From assembly GCA_017620815.1 (NCBI GenBank), contig JAGAUI010000030.1, positions 1 through 52,189 on the forward strand: 52,189 nt of DNA. The letters run 5' to 3'. The position numbers and the translations under genes were made by a program. Source of the DNA: Flavobacteriales bacterium. GTDB lineage: Bacteria > Bacteroidota > Bacteroidia > Flavobacteriales > UBA1820. Shown one piece after another: positions 1 through 8,922 of the stretch; positions within the stretch are counted from its first letter, which is position 1; the number at the start of each line of letters is the position of its first letter. The notes beneath the pieces are model-generated. The model was not told where the DNA came from, made no database searches, and saw nothing but the letters and a program-made list of their open reading frames with translations.

Positions 1-591
<591 letters not shown>

Positions 592-602
592 TTATTATCT
601 GG

Positions 603-610
603 CAAAAGTA
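603..610 (-). promoter_or_regulatory. Candidate -7 box for atpD
   Basis: The minus strand reads TACTTTTG, matching the Bacteroidetes -7 consensus TAnnTTTG, with the atpD ATG 27 bases downstream. No good TTG -33 element is seen 19-21 bases further upstream, so this is a half-site supported mainly by position. Confidence 0.5.
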
Positions 611-696
611 TGTTTTTTTTTCATATAAATCTGTTAATATCACCACTAATGTACAAATATATTTAAAAAACTTTATCTCAAGGTTTTCCCCTCTCT

Positions 697-1419
697 TTAT
701 TTCAGCCTAAATGATGGTGTGGATAAGTTTATCTTTTCTCCGCTGGTAAAGGTTATCTCTATGCTAAATGCACATTCGTTTGTGTCTATGTCGTTCGTAG
801 AGTCTATGGAGAAAAGTAGAGGAAGTGCTACCATGGAGCGTGTGTGAGAATTAAAAAGAGGAAGGCTCATTTTTTCTTTATACCTCTCGTCTGGGAAATC
901 GGTATTCTGTGGAGAGCGGGATAGCTCCTCTTTCATATTTATAAGTCCTTGAACCTTAAACAAATCGTTTACAATGCTACCAGAAGGGTAGTTGTTATTT
1001 AAGTCTATGGTTGTTTTTATATCTATTCTTTTTATCTCTTTGCATAGCACTTGGTAGTGGTAGGAACTGCTTATTTCCCCGTGGTGGGTAACATAATAAC
1101 TTCTTACTCTCATCTTGTTGTGGTCATTATAAGCATAACGCAATGAATCATATGTGAACTGATTGCTCTCTGGTGTTATGTAGGCACGTGGATTTTCTTT
1201 AAGGGTGCTCAGGACAGATGGCGAGCAAGGATAAAGACTGAAAGTACCATTTGGGTTTACTTGTATGCTCAACCCTTGAATAGCAGGATTTATATATGCC
1301 AGTGCTAGATGTGGAGGGGTAACACGGCTATCGGTATAATTGTCCCAGTTGTTACAAGAGATGGCAGACAGCAGCACGACTGCCATCATTGCCATGTTTT
1401 TGATTTTTTTCATGTCCAT
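697..1419 (-). CDS. Secreted lipoprotein-like protein, paralogue A of a tandem pair
   Basis: A 240-residue protein with a Lys-rich N terminus, a hydrophobic stretch and a Cys in a lipobox-like context (AISC, about residue 22), so probably a periplasmic or outer-membrane lipoprotein. Its closest visible relative is the next gene upstream at 1541. Both carry PPxLxxAYINPxIxGL near the mature N terminus, a YDSLR block followed by HNDHN or YNDHN, YHYQVL, and a strongly conserved GLINMKEELSRSPQ block that continues through FPDERY and FNSH to RSMVALPL. I do not recognise the function; it may belong to a Bacteroidales-only DUF lipoprotein family. An in-frame ATG at 1413 is an equally plausible start. 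A -7 box at 1465-1472 suggests its own promoter. Confidence 0.85.
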   Translation of the reverse strand: MDMKKIKNMAMMAVVLLSAISCNNWDNYTDSRVTPPHLALAYINPAIQGLSIQVNPNGTFSLYPCSPSVLSTLKENPRAYITPESNQFTYDSLRYAYNDHNKMRVRSYYVTHHGEISSSYHYQVLCKEIKRIDIKTTIDLNNNYPSGSIVNDLFKVQGLINMKEELSRSPQNTDFPDERYKEKMSLPLFNSHTRSMVALPLLFSIDSTNDIDTNECAFSIEITFTSGEKINLSTPSFRLK

Positions 1420-1464
1420 GTAAGTTTATCGCTGGTTAATATGTGTATGTGTACGTATTTGGGA

Positions 1465-1472
1465 CAAATGTA
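1465..1472 (-). promoter_or_regulatory. Candidate -7 box for lipoprotein A
   Basis: The minus strand reads TACATTTG (TAnnTTTG), 45 bases upstream of the ATG at 1419. No TTG at the expected -33 distance; the upstream sequence is a TA-rich run. Confidence 0.45.
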
Positions 1473-1540
1473 TATAATTAAATCTTATGTAGGATATATA
1501 TATATACTTAACACATATTTAACATAACTTTCCGTAAGTA

Positions 1541-2245
1541 TTAAAGTTCTACTTCACCAGTGGATGTGAGGATAGTAGTCCCGTCTGTAAAAGTGAGTTC
1601 TACTATGAATGAACATTTGTTTACGGGCAGTGATTCCATGCCTGTTATGGATAGCACTAGTGGAAGGGCTACCATAGAGCGTGGGTGAGAGTTAAACTGG
1701 TTGAGAGTCATTCTATCGCTGTATCTTTCGTCTGGGAAGTATTCTGGTTGGGGAGAACGGGATAGTTCTTCTTTCATGTTTATAAGACCTGTTACACTCA
1801 TAATCCCAGCAATGGAACTCCCAGCTGCATACTCACCGAAGTCTCTATCTACTTTCACGTCTATTTTCTCTATATCCTTCCATAGGACTTGGTAGTGGTA
1901 ACCTCCCATCATATCTAGTGGTGGTCTAAAAAATACATAACGTATAGCCATAGAGTTGTGGTCGTTATGCACTGTGCGTAGTGAGTCATAGACGCGGTTG
2001 TTGGATTGGTTGGTGATGTATGCTTTGGGGTCGGAACTCAGGATTGAATACTGTCCTACGTTGCAAGGCAGCAGTACCACTAGTCCATCTTCTAGACCTT
2101 CGGCACCTAGACCATGGATTTCGGGGTTTATGTATGCCTGTACCAGTTGGGGTGGTTTTACCCATACTCCTTCTACTTCCAGACCACTGCAAGAGTAAGA
2201 TAGAGTGGCTATGAGAGATAATATAATAAAAGTGTATCTTTTCAT
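1541..2245 (-). CDS. Secreted lipoprotein-like protein, paralogue B of a tandem pair
   Basis: A protein of about 234 residues beginning MKRYTFIILSLIATL, followed by SYSC, an imperfect lipobox, so probably a lipoprotein. It is clearly homologous along its length to the gene at 697: shared blocks include PPQLVQAYINPEIHGL, YDSLRTVHNDHN, YHYQVLWKDIEKIDVK, GLINMKEELSRSPQ, FPDERY and RSMVALPL. An upstream in-frame ATG at 2257 adds MIIT; the internal start gives a more typical signal sequence. Gene order is B then A with 121 bases between them, and each has a -7-like box, so they may be transcribed separately. Function unknown. Confidence 0.85.
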   Translation of the reverse strand: MKRYTFIILSLIATLSYSCSGLEVEGVWVKPPQLVQAYINPEIHGLGAEGLEDGLVVLLPCNVGQYSILSSDPKAYITNQSNNRVYDSLRTVHNDHNSMAIRYVFFRPPLDMMGGYHYQVLWKDIEKIDVKVDRDFGEYAAGSSIAGIMSVTGLINMKEELSRSPQPEYFPDERYSDRMTLNQFNSHPRSMVALPLVLSITGMESLPVNKCSFIVELTFTDGTTILTSTGEVEL

Positions 2246-2282
2246 TGTGATAATCATTTTTAAATGGGGAATTTTTCCACTG

Positions 2283-2290
2283 CAAATATA
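2283..2290 (-). promoter_or_regulatory. Candidate -7 box for lipoprotein B
   Basis: The minus strand reads TATATTTG followed by C, a good TAnnTTTG match, 26 bases upstream of the alternative ATG at 2257. The -33 region lacks a clear TTG. Confidence 0.5.
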
Positions 2291-2358
2291 GTGTATTATT
2301 CCGTCTTTTTATTATCCACAGCATTTTATATTACTATTATAAATAGAAGCATTTTTCA

Positions 2359-2366
2359 TACCTTTG
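2359..2366 (+). promoter_or_regulatory. Candidate -7 box for the ABC-F gene
   Basis: TACCTTTG matches TAnnTTTG and lies 41 bases upstream of the ATG at 2408. It is divergent from the lipoprotein B box at 2283-2290. No clear -33 TTG. Confidence 0.45.
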
Positions 2367-2407
2367 TTCCCAGAATACATTACATATATAATAAAGAGTA
2401 AAAGAAG

Positions 2408-4432
2408 ATGCTTTCGGCCAATAATATAACCGTAACATTCCAAGGCGAAGACCTATTCAGTGGGGTGTCCTTTAAGATTAACAAAGGCGACCGTATAGGT
2501 CTGGCAGGTAAAAACGGAGCAGGTAAAACCACACTCATGCGTGTTTTGGCAGGGGATTTGGAGCCTTCACAGGGAGGTCTTTCCTATGATGGAGATGTGC
2601 GTGTGGGTATATTGCGTCAGGATATAGATTTTGTGGACCGCCATACTCTTATGGGAGAGATAGAGAGTTCGTTTACCGAAATCAAAGCGATAGAAAAACG
2701 TCTCTCTCAAATCAATACACAGATAGAAACCCGTACAGACTATGAGAGTGATTCTTATATGAAACTACTGGAGGAGTTGCATAGTCTTACACATAAATTT
2801 GACCTAGCGGGAGGATATACATATGCTGGTGATATAGAGAAGGTGCTCACTGGATTGGGATTTGACAGAGAGGATTTTGATAAGGATACCAGTCTGTTTT
2901 CTGGAGGTTGGCGTATGAGAATAGAACTGGCCAAACTACTGCTAGGGCATAACGATATACTACTGCTGGACGAACCTACCAACCATCTAGATATAGAATC
3001 CATACTATGGCTTGAAGATTTTCTTACTCGTTTTTCTGGTGGGGTGGTACTGGTGAGCCATGACCGTACGTTTCTGGATAACGTAACCAATCGTACCATA
3101 GAGATATCCTGTGGACGTATATATGACTACAAACATCCTTACTCCAAATATCTAGAACTGCGTACAGAAATACGTGAAAAACAACTGGCTACTCGCCGCA
3201 ACCAAGAAAAAGAAATAAAACAAACCGAAGCCCTCATAGAACGTTTCCGTTATAAAGCTACCAAGGCCGCATTTGCACAGAGCCTTATGAAACGTCTGGA
3301 AAAAACAGAACTCATAGAGGTAGATGATGAAGATGTGGCGACTATGAACCTCAAATTCCAAGTGGATTCCCCCACTGGAAAAGTAGTCTTCCGTGCAGAA
3401 GATGTGTGCAAAACATTTACAGACCCGGTGCGTGTCATAGAGAAAAATGGTCGTGATGTAACCGTGCCTTATACAGAAAAACAAGTCCTCAAAGGCATAT
3501 CGTTGGAGATAGCACGTGGGGATAAGATAGCTCTGGTGGGTAAAAACGGGCAAGGTAAGACTACGTTTGTAAGATGTCTTCTAGGACAGATACCATATGA
3601 AGGGGAGATAGAAAAAGGTCATAATGTGCATCTGGGGTACTATGCACAGAACCAGAAAGAGGCACTAGATGGGAACAAGACTGTCTTACAGACCATAGAA
3701 GACGAGGCTACAGAAACTATGCGACCAAAATCACGAGACCTCCTGGGTAGTTTCCTTTTTGCAGGAGATGCGGTGGATAAAAAAGTAAAAGTCCTATCGG
3801 GAGGGGAACGCGGACGTGTAGCTCTATGCAAACTGCTGGTGCGTCCGTTTAATGTCCTTATAATGGACGAACCTACCAACCATCTGGACATTCGTTCCAA
3901 GGCCATCCTCAAAGAAGCTCTACTTTCATATGATGGCACGCTTATCATAGTGAGCCATGACCGTGATTTCTTGTCTGGTCTTACAAATAAAGTCTATGAG
4001 TTCCGCGATGGTTATGCCAAAGAATATCTAGGAGATATAAATTTCTATCTGGAGCAGAAACAAGTGGATTCTTTCCGTGAGATGGAGATAGAGAGAAGTG
4101 AGGAGATGAAACAGGAGAAAAAGACAGATGATAAAAAATCGGTTTCATCATCTACGCCTGCTGTAAAAGAAGAACCTACGCTTTCATATGCCCAACAGAA
4201 GGAACGTGAGAAAGAGATACGCCGTCTTAGAAATGTGGTAGCAAAACTGGAAGATGATATAGCCTCTACCGAGGAACGTATAGCTCTCATGGATAGCATG
4301 TTTGCCAGTCCTACAGTCGCCCCTACCGATGATGATTACGCCCAATACCAAGTCCTCAAGGAATCTCTAGAGAGAAAAATGAAGGATTGGGAGGAGGCGA
4401 CCATAGCACTAGAAGAAGCTGAAAGTAAATAG
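2408..4432 (+). CDS. ABC-F family ATPase (Uup/EttA-like, ribosome-associated)
   Basis: A 674-residue soluble protein with two ABC ATPase domains and no membrane segments, the ABC-F layout. These proteins act on the ribosome in translation-factor or antibiotic-protection roles. Domain 1 has Walker A GKNGAGKTT (about residue 35), signature SGGWRMRIELAKLL and Walker B LLLDEPTNHLD. Domain 2 has GKNGQGKTT, LSGGERGRVALCKLL and LIMDEPTNHLD. The linker between them is long, charged and helical (about residues 240-310). A C-terminal Lys/Glu-rich region from about residue 560 looks like the coiled coil seen in Uup-type members. Family membership is certain; the subfamily is not, and nothing here points to antibiotic resistance. 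Confidence 0.95.
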   Translation: MLSANNITVTFQGEDLFSGVSFKINKGDRIGLAGKNGAGKTTLMRVLAGDLEPSQGGLSYDGDVRVGILRQDIDFVDRHTLMGEIESSFTEIKAIEKRLSQINTQIETRTDYESDSYMKLLEELHSLTHKFDLAGGYTYAGDIEKVLTGLGFDREDFDKDTSLFSGGWRMRIELAKLLLGHNDILLLDEPTNHLDIESILWLEDFLTRFSGGVVLVSHDRTFLDNVTNRTIEISCGRIYDYKHPYSKYLELRTEIREKQLATRRNQEKEIKQTEALIERFRYKATKAAFAQSLMKRLEKTELIEVDDEDVATMNLKFQVDSPTGKVVFRAEDVCKTFTDPVRVIEKNGRDVTVPYTEKQVLKGISLEIARGDKIALVGKNGQGKTTFVRCLLGQIPYEGEIEKGHNVHLGYYAQNQKEALDGNKTVLQTIEDEATETMRPKSRDLLGSFLFAGDAVDKKVKVLSGGERGRVALCKLLVRPFNVLIMDEPTNHLDIRSKAILKEALLSYDGTLIIVSHDRDFLSGLTNKVYEFRDGYAKEYLGDINFYLEQKQVDSFREMEIERSEEMKQEKKTDDKKSVSSSTPAVKEEPTLSYAQQKEREKEIRRLRNVVAKLEDDIASTEERIALMDSMFASPTVAPTDDDYAQYQVLKESLERKMKDWEEATIALEEAESK

Positions 4433-4434
4433 TG

Positions 4435-5031
4435 ATGACTTTCTCCCCATTGCCACGGTCTTTTTATAGCGGGTGTGATGCTCTACAATTGGCCCCACTA
4501 CTGCTTGGGAAAATCATATATATACCCTCAAGAGGTATCACTGCTCGCATAGTAGAGGTGGAGGCATACATGGGGCATGATGACAAGGCTTGCCACGCAT
4601 CGGAAGGACGTCGCACTCCCCGCACCGAAGTGATGTTCAGTGAGGGAGGAGTGTATTATGTGTATCTTATATATGGTATGTATCATTGTCTTAATGTGGT
4701 ATCGGGAGAGAAAGACAGCGGGGAGGCAGTACTTATACGTTCGGTAGAGATAATAGAAGGAAAAGACGAGGCGTCTATATTAAGATATGGGAAGGATTTT
4801 TCATCTCTTACATGCTCCCAAAAGAAAAACCTTTCCAATGGCCCCGGTAAGATGTGCCAAGCACTGGGGATAGACCGCTCCTTAAACGGTGGAAATTGTC
4901 ATGAGGGAGAGATAATCATATGTGATGCTCCACAGGTAGATGATAGATGTATAAAAACCTCACCTCGCATAGGTGTGGACTATGCAGGTAGTGATGCAAT
5001 GCTGCCATATAGATTTTATGTAGAGGAATAA
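4435..5031 (+). CDS. DNA-3-methyladenine glycosylase (AAG/MPG family)
   Basis: Base-excision-repair glycosylase that removes alkylated purines such as 3-methyladenine. It has about 198 residues, normal for the bacterial AAG/MPG family. Family motifs are visible: LGKIIYIPSR, ARIVEVEAYMGHDDKACHA (containing the catalytic Glu region), GGVYYVYLIYGMYHCLNVV, AVLIRSVE, LSNGPGKMCQALGID and the final PRIGVDYAG. The preceding ABC-F gene stops at 4432. A GTG at 4432 overlaps that stop by one base and adds one residue; the ATG at 4435 is preferred. Tight coupling suggests co-transcription with the ABC-F gene. The next gene is a uracil-glycosylase-like protein, so two base-damage genes lie side by side. 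Confidence 0.95.
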   Translation: MTFSPLPRSFYSGCDALQLAPLLLGKIIYIPSRGITARIVEVEAYMGHDDKACHASEGRRTPRTEVMFSEGGVYYVYLIYGMYHCLNVVSGEKDSGEAVLIRSVEIIEGKDEASILRYGKDFSSLTCSQKKNLSNGPGKMCQALGIDRSLNGGNCHEGEIIICDAPQVDDRCIKTSPRIGVDYAGSDAMLPYRFYVEE

Positions 5032-5114
5032 TAAAATTCTTTTTTTAGGGTAATAATTTGTGGAGGGGATGTGTATAATTACACCGTTTTATTTAATTCT
5101 AAAATCACAAAGTA

Positions 5115-5957
5115 ATGAAAGATTTATTCTGCAATGAATGCAACCTCTCCACACAAATTCCACAGTTTATAGCCGAAAAATTATTGGGGATAGACAATCT
5201 ACCACTACTTGACGTACGCTATGAGCAGATGCGTAACTGCTATGATTATTCGTATCCACAATGGCAGGTTGTCTTTACAGAGGACTTAAAGCCTTTTAAT
5301 AAGTATGATGATACCACAGCCGTGACAATGTCCATCAAGCACCCTATATTCATGCCCGATATTGAAACATTAGACAAAGGTGCCATAGGGGTGGATTTGC
5401 CTACTTGGTTTAACATACAGAATAGTAATCCAGTAATAATGCTTATAGCACAAGACCCTTTAAGAAACCAAGAGTCATATGGAGAATGCCGTGATGCTGT
5501 GCTATCCAGTCCATTTGGATTGCACGATGCTACACACCGTGGGTGGAAAAAAGGCGGAATGATGGTATATGAACTCGTAAGTAGACTGGTGATGGCTGGC
5601 TATGGTGTTTATATAACTGACTCTCGCAAATATTTTGTCTATAACCCTGTGACAACCAACAGATTTGCCAGACTACACAGAAAAGAATATGCAGATATCC
5701 TGAAAAAGGAAATAGAAATCGTAAAACCTACATTGTGTGTAGCATTAGGACGTAAAGCTCAACGTGCAATGTTCTATTTCATAACCGAAAACCCAGACTT
5801 AAAACCAAAGTATATCCCATTACCACATCTCTCGGGAGCGGCAAGAGGAGCAATAAAAAAAGAATTCCCTAAACTTAAAGAGCTTAAATTGACTTGTGAT
5901 AACATAGCCGATGAATATGCAAGAATCATAACAGATAAAGTAAAACACATTAAATAA
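5115..5957 (+). CDS. Uracil-DNA glycosylase superfamily-like protein
   Basis: A 280-residue cytosolic protein without signal peptide or membrane segments. Two stretches resemble UDG-superfamily active-site motifs: VIMLIAQDPLRNQES (about residues 107-121), like motif A GQDP, and PLPHLSGAARG (about 237-247), like the H-x-S motif B. Between them IVKPTLCVALGRKAQ matches the beta-strand segment that usually precedes motif B. The N terminus has a C-x2-C pair (CNEC) but not the full iron-sulphur set of family 4/5 enzymes. It lies 83 bases after the alkylpurine glycosylase, which supports a repair role. Assignment rests on motifs only; activity and substrate are not established, and it could be an inactive superfamily member. 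Confidence 0.55.
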   Translation: MKDLFCNECNLSTQIPQFIAEKLLGIDNLPLLDVRYEQMRNCYDYSYPQWQVVFTEDLKPFNKYDDTTAVTMSIKHPIFMPDIETLDKGAIGVDLPTWFNIQNSNPVIMLIAQDPLRNQESYGECRDAVLSSPFGLHDATHRGWKKGGMMVYELVSRLVMAGYGVYITDSRKYFVYNPVTTNRFARLHRKEYADILKKEIEIVKPTLCVALGRKAQRAMFYFITENPDLKPKYIPLPHLSGAARGAIKKEFPKLKELKLTCDNIADEYARIITDKVKHIK

Positions 5958-6162
5958 TCCATAAAACCCATATCACATAGAGAGAACAAGTGCTTCAGTG
6001 CTAAATAACTTATGTAGGTAGATATTTGGCACGTTAAAATTTGACTATGTAGTGAAAATGATGTATCTTGCACACCGTAATAACGCTCTGTATATTTATA
6101 TAGGTGTTTTACCCTTTCACTTAAACACAATCATAACATTATTATAAATCTCTCTTAAACTC

Positions 6163-7134
6163 ATGAAGAAAGTCGCTTTAGGTATTGACATAGGTGGAAC
6201 CAATACCAAATTTGGTTTTGTGGACAAAGAAGGTAAAGTGTATTGCGAATCCTCTATCTCTACCACCAAACCTGGTGAAAAATTTGAAGATTATCTCAAC
6301 AACCTTTACAACGAGGTACAGCAATCTCTGGAATCTGCTCCAGAAAAACTAGAAATAATAGGAGTAGGTGTGGGAGCTCCCAATGGTAACTATTTCAATG
6401 GGTGCATAGAATTTGCTGCCAATCTGCCTTGGAAGGGAATTATACGTGCTGCTCAGCTTATGAGCGACAAATGGGGTGTGCCAGCCTACCTTACCAATGA
6501 TGCCAACGCTGCTGCTATAGGTGAAATGCTATTTGGTACAGCCAAAGGAATGAAAGACTTTATAGTTATCACTCTAGGTACAGGTGTAGGTAGTGGTATA
6601 GTAGTAAATGGCGAGGTTGTTTATGGACACGATGGATTTGCTGGTGAGCTAGGACACGTAGTAGTAGAACCAGGCGACCGCGAATGTAATTGCGGACGTA
6701 AAGGCTGTCTAGAAGTTTATTGTTCTGCCAACGGCATACGCCGTACGGTGTTTGAACTTCTATGCAAAAAGAACGACAACAGCGTACTACGCGACATATC
6801 ATTTAACGAACTTACATCGGCCAAGATATATGAAGCAGCTATAGAGGGCGACCATATAGCTCGTGAGGCGTTCCGCTACACAGGTAAGATGTTGGGTCGT
6901 GCATTGGCAGATTTTGTAACATTCTCTTCTCCCGAGGCTATTATCCTCTTTGGAGGGCTGGCAAAATCGGGCGAACTCATCCGTAAACCTACCGAAGAGT
7001 CTATGGAAGAGCATATGTTGTTCTGCTTTAAGAACAAAGTGAAGGTTCTCCTATCCTCTATGGACGAGGGTAACGTAGCCGTAATGGGCTCTGCTGCACT
7101 GGCTTGGCACGAGATGGAGAAAAAAAATAAATAA
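6163..7134 (+). CDS. ROK family sugar kinase (glucokinase-like)
   Basis: A 323-residue cytosolic sugar kinase of the ROK family, using ATP to phosphorylate glucose or a related hexose. The phosphate loop GIDIGGTNTKFGFVD is at the N terminus. LTNDANAAAIGE (about residues 109-120) contains the catalytic Asp. TLGTGVGSGIVVNG is the adenine/ATP-side loop, GELGHVVVEP precedes the ROK zinc motif CNCGRKGCLEVYCS (about 174-187), and the C-terminal FGGLAKSG loop is present. There is no N-terminal helix-turn-helix, so it is an enzyme rather than a ROK repressor. It stands alone, with 205 bases of AT-rich sequence upstream in which I see no convincing promoter. Confidence 0.92.
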   Translation: MKKVALGIDIGGTNTKFGFVDKEGKVYCESSISTTKPGEKFEDYLNNLYNEVQQSLESAPEKLEIIGVGVGAPNGNYFNGCIEFAANLPWKGIIRAAQLMSDKWGVPAYLTNDANAAAIGEMLFGTAKGMKDFIVITLGTGVGSGIVVNGEVVYGHDGFAGELGHVVVEPGDRECNCGRKGCLEVYCSANGIRRTVFELLCKKNDNSVLRDISFNELTSAKIYEAAIEGDHIAREAFRYTGKMLGRALADFVTFSSPEAIILFGGLAKSGELIRKPTEESMEEHMLFCFKNKVKVLLSSMDEGNVAVMGSAALAWHEMEKKNK

Positions 7135-7146
7135 TTTTTTAAAAAT

Positions 7147-7185
7147 GTGTTGCAAATAAAAAAAATCGTCGTATATTTGCAACAC
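7147..7185. repeat. 12-bp perfect inverted repeat spanning the tRNA-Leu promoter
   Basis: GTGTTGCAAATA (7147-7158) and its exact reverse complement TATTTGCAACAC (7174-7185) are separated by 15 bases. The arms contain the -33 TTG and most of the -7 box, so the repeat covers the promoter up to about the start site. It is not followed by a T-tract, so it is not an ordinary terminator for the ROK gene. Confidence 0.8.
7150..7179 (+). promoter_or_regulatory. Bacteroidetes-type promoter for tRNA-Leu
   Basis: TTG (7150-7152), 19-base spacer, TATATTTG (7172-7179): a full match to the -33/-7 consensus. The predicted start is about 7183-7185, a few bases before the tRNA 5' end at 7191. Confidence 0.8.
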
Positions 7186-7190
7186 GTTTT

Positions 7191-7272
7191 GCGGGCGTGG
7201 TGAAATTGGTAGACACGCTAGACTTAGGATCTAGTGCCTTGCGGTGTGAAGGTTCGAGTCCTTTCGCCCGCA
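7191..7272 (+). tRNA. tRNA-Leu, anticodon UAG
   Basis: The acceptor stem GCGGGCG (7191-7197) pairs with CGCCCGC (7265-7271), with discriminator A at 7272. The anticodon stem CTAGA/TCTAG encloses CTTAGGA, giving anticodon TAG (reads CUN Leu). A variable arm longer than in class I tRNAs precedes the T arm GAAGG-TTCGAGT-CCTTT. The 3' CCA is not encoded. A hairpin terminator follows immediately. Confidence 0.95.
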
Positions 7273-7273
7273 C

Positions 7274-7302
7274 AAAAGCCTCTCTGAAAGAGAGGCTTTT
7301 TT
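7274..7302 (+). terminator. Rho-independent terminator of tRNA-Leu
   Basis: GCCTCTC (7278-7284), loop TGAAA, GAGAGGC (7290-7296), then a T-run from 7297. The A-run before the stem extends the pairing. Confidence 0.85.
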
Positions 7303-7449
7303 ATTTTAAATGTTTTGTGAGTAGAAATATGTGTGGTTGTGCTGTTTTTTTATCTCTTTTCTGTAACCTTTTACTTTTTCTATACGTCTAATGTGATAGA
7401 ACGTTCAGATACATAGAATTAACAATAATGCCAAATAAAACAGAAAAGA

Positions 7450-8859
7450 ATGAAAAAATTATTATTGGTGATAGCTTTATTGCCTCTATTGCTCTATGGC
7501 TCACAGAGCAAGGTGCCTGTTAAAATAGACCCACGAGTAGAACTATGCTCCATAGCGTTCCGCTTGGCAGGAGCAAAAGAGTATTCTTCTAATGTCAATG
7601 CTACATATATAAAGGATATAGAGGAACATTTTAATGCTTATGAAAATGATACTCTCATAAGATATGTAAAATATCTGCGAGATAGAACTTTTATAGGCTA
7701 TGACGCTGTAATGACCATGGCGGTATCATTACAAGGTAAAAACGGGAAATATACTCTCCCTACACATGAAAAGGCTATTGAGATATTGTATGATAATAGC
7801 GGACGTTGGAATAAATGGAATGCTCCTGAATTTATAAGACTGCTTAATGAATTTTATGAGAAAAGTGATTTTGAAACTTTTTTCCGTTCTCATAAAAAAT
7901 ACTATGATTCTCTGGTAGAAAAATTTAATAAAGAGGTAAATCTGGATGCAAATTGGTTTCCTGATTTTTATGGGACACATACAGAAGATAAATATCATGT
8001 TATCATAGCTCCTTCTTGTGGAAACTCAAACTATGGGCCACATACATATAGTGAGAATGGGGTAAAAAACATATACGCTGTATTGGGGGTGTTTAATTTT
8101 GAAGAAGATGGCAGTCCTACATTTTCTTATAAGAGAGAGATAGTCGTTCACGAAATGAATCATTCATACATAAATCCTCTTACAGAAACCACCCACATAG
8201 CAGACCATATAAAAGATAGCGGAGATAAAATAATGGCTGTGGTGGGCGAAGATATGAAGATGCAGGCATATGCAGATTTTAAGACTGTTATCAATGAGTC
8301 GTTGGTAAGAGCGGCAGTGATACGCTATATGAAAGACCACTGTTTGCCAGTAGAAGACATAAAAACAGAAATCATTTCTCAGAAGAACCTATCATACTAT
8401 TGGATAGATGGACTAGATAGTCTGTATGAGGAATATGATAACCATAGAGACATATATCCCGATATGCAGAGTTTTTATCCACACATAGAGAATTATTTCA
8501 AAAAAGTAGCACAGGACATAAACAAAATGAAAGATGATTTCTATGCCAATTCTCCTCATGTGGCATCTGTTACACCATTGATAGATGGGAAGAGAGATGT
8601 TTCCCCTTCTATAAAAAGTATAGAAGTAAAAGTATCATGCCCTGTAAAAAAAGAAGCGGGTGCTGTATGGCTACTAGTCAAGGAGGGAGGAGAGGATGCA
8701 TTCTCATCTGTAACGATAAAAAATGAAGATACAGTGGTGTTCTATCTAAATCTTTCTCCCAACACAAAGTACCATTTTATCATAAGGAGTTTTGTCCCTG
8801 CCACAGATGAAGGTTATTTTATAAAACCTTGTGAAATACGTTTTAAGACAGGAAAATAA
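7450..8859 (+). CDS. Secreted DUF4932-type zinc metallopeptidase-like protein
   Basis: A 469-residue exported protein with a short signal peptide (MKKLLLVIALLPLLLYGSQS). The central region contains VVHEMNHSY (about residue 236), an HExxH zinc-peptidase motif, set in a domain resembling DUF4932; a possible further ligand Glu lies downstream in the NESLVRA stretch. The last 90 or so residues (from SIKSIEVKVSCPV) look like an Ig/fibronectin-type beta-sandwich. It is a stand-alone gene with a bidirectional terminator after it, between the tRNA and a convergent glycosidase-like gene. Substrate unknown; a periplasmic or surface peptidase is the reasonable inference. Confidence 0.75.
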   Translation: MKKLLLVIALLPLLLYGSQSKVPVKIDPRVELCSIAFRLAGAKEYSSNVNATYIKDIEEHFNAYENDTLIRYVKYLRDRTFIGYDAVMTMAVSLQGKNGKYTLPTHEKAIEILYDNSGRWNKWNAPEFIRLLNEFYEKSDFETFFRSHKKYYDSLVEKFNKEVNLDANWFPDFYGTHTEDKYHVIIAPSCGNSNYGPHTYSENGVKNIYAVLGVFNFEEDGSPTFSYKREIVVHEMNHSYINPLTETTHIADHIKDSGDKIMAVVGEDMKMQAYADFKTVINESLVRAAVIRYMKDHCLPVEDIKTEIISQKNLSYYWIDGLDSLYEEYDNHRDIYPDMQSFYPHIENYFKKVAQDINKMKDDFYANSPHVASVTPLIDGKRDVSPSIKSIEVKVSCPVKKEAGAVWLLVKEGGEDAFSSVTIKNEDTVVFYLNLSPNTKYHFIIRSFVPATDEGYFIKPCEIRFKTGK

Positions 8860-8869
8860 GGATTGAGTA

Positions 8870-8906
8870 ATAAAAAAACAGCCCCCTGAAGGGGCTGTTT
8901 TTTTAT
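8870..8906. terminator. Bidirectional terminator between convergent genes
   Basis: A stem of about 16 bp: an A-run followed by CAGCCCC pairs with GGGGCTG and a T-run, around loop CTGAA (8886-8890). A-tract and T-tract both lie inside the stem, so it can act for the genes ending at 8859 (+) and 8923 (-). Confidence 0.85.
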
Positions 8907-8922
8907 GTGTAAAAACTATCTG

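Noticed and set aside
5958-6162. 205-base gap before the ROK kinase gene
   Set aside because: Checked for a promoter, riboswitch or small gene; only near-misses to the -7 box (for example GATATTTG) were found, so nothing is annotated.
7197-7391. Possible small protein overlapping tRNA-Leu
   Set aside because: Its first half is the tRNA sequence and the terminator lies inside it; not a gene.
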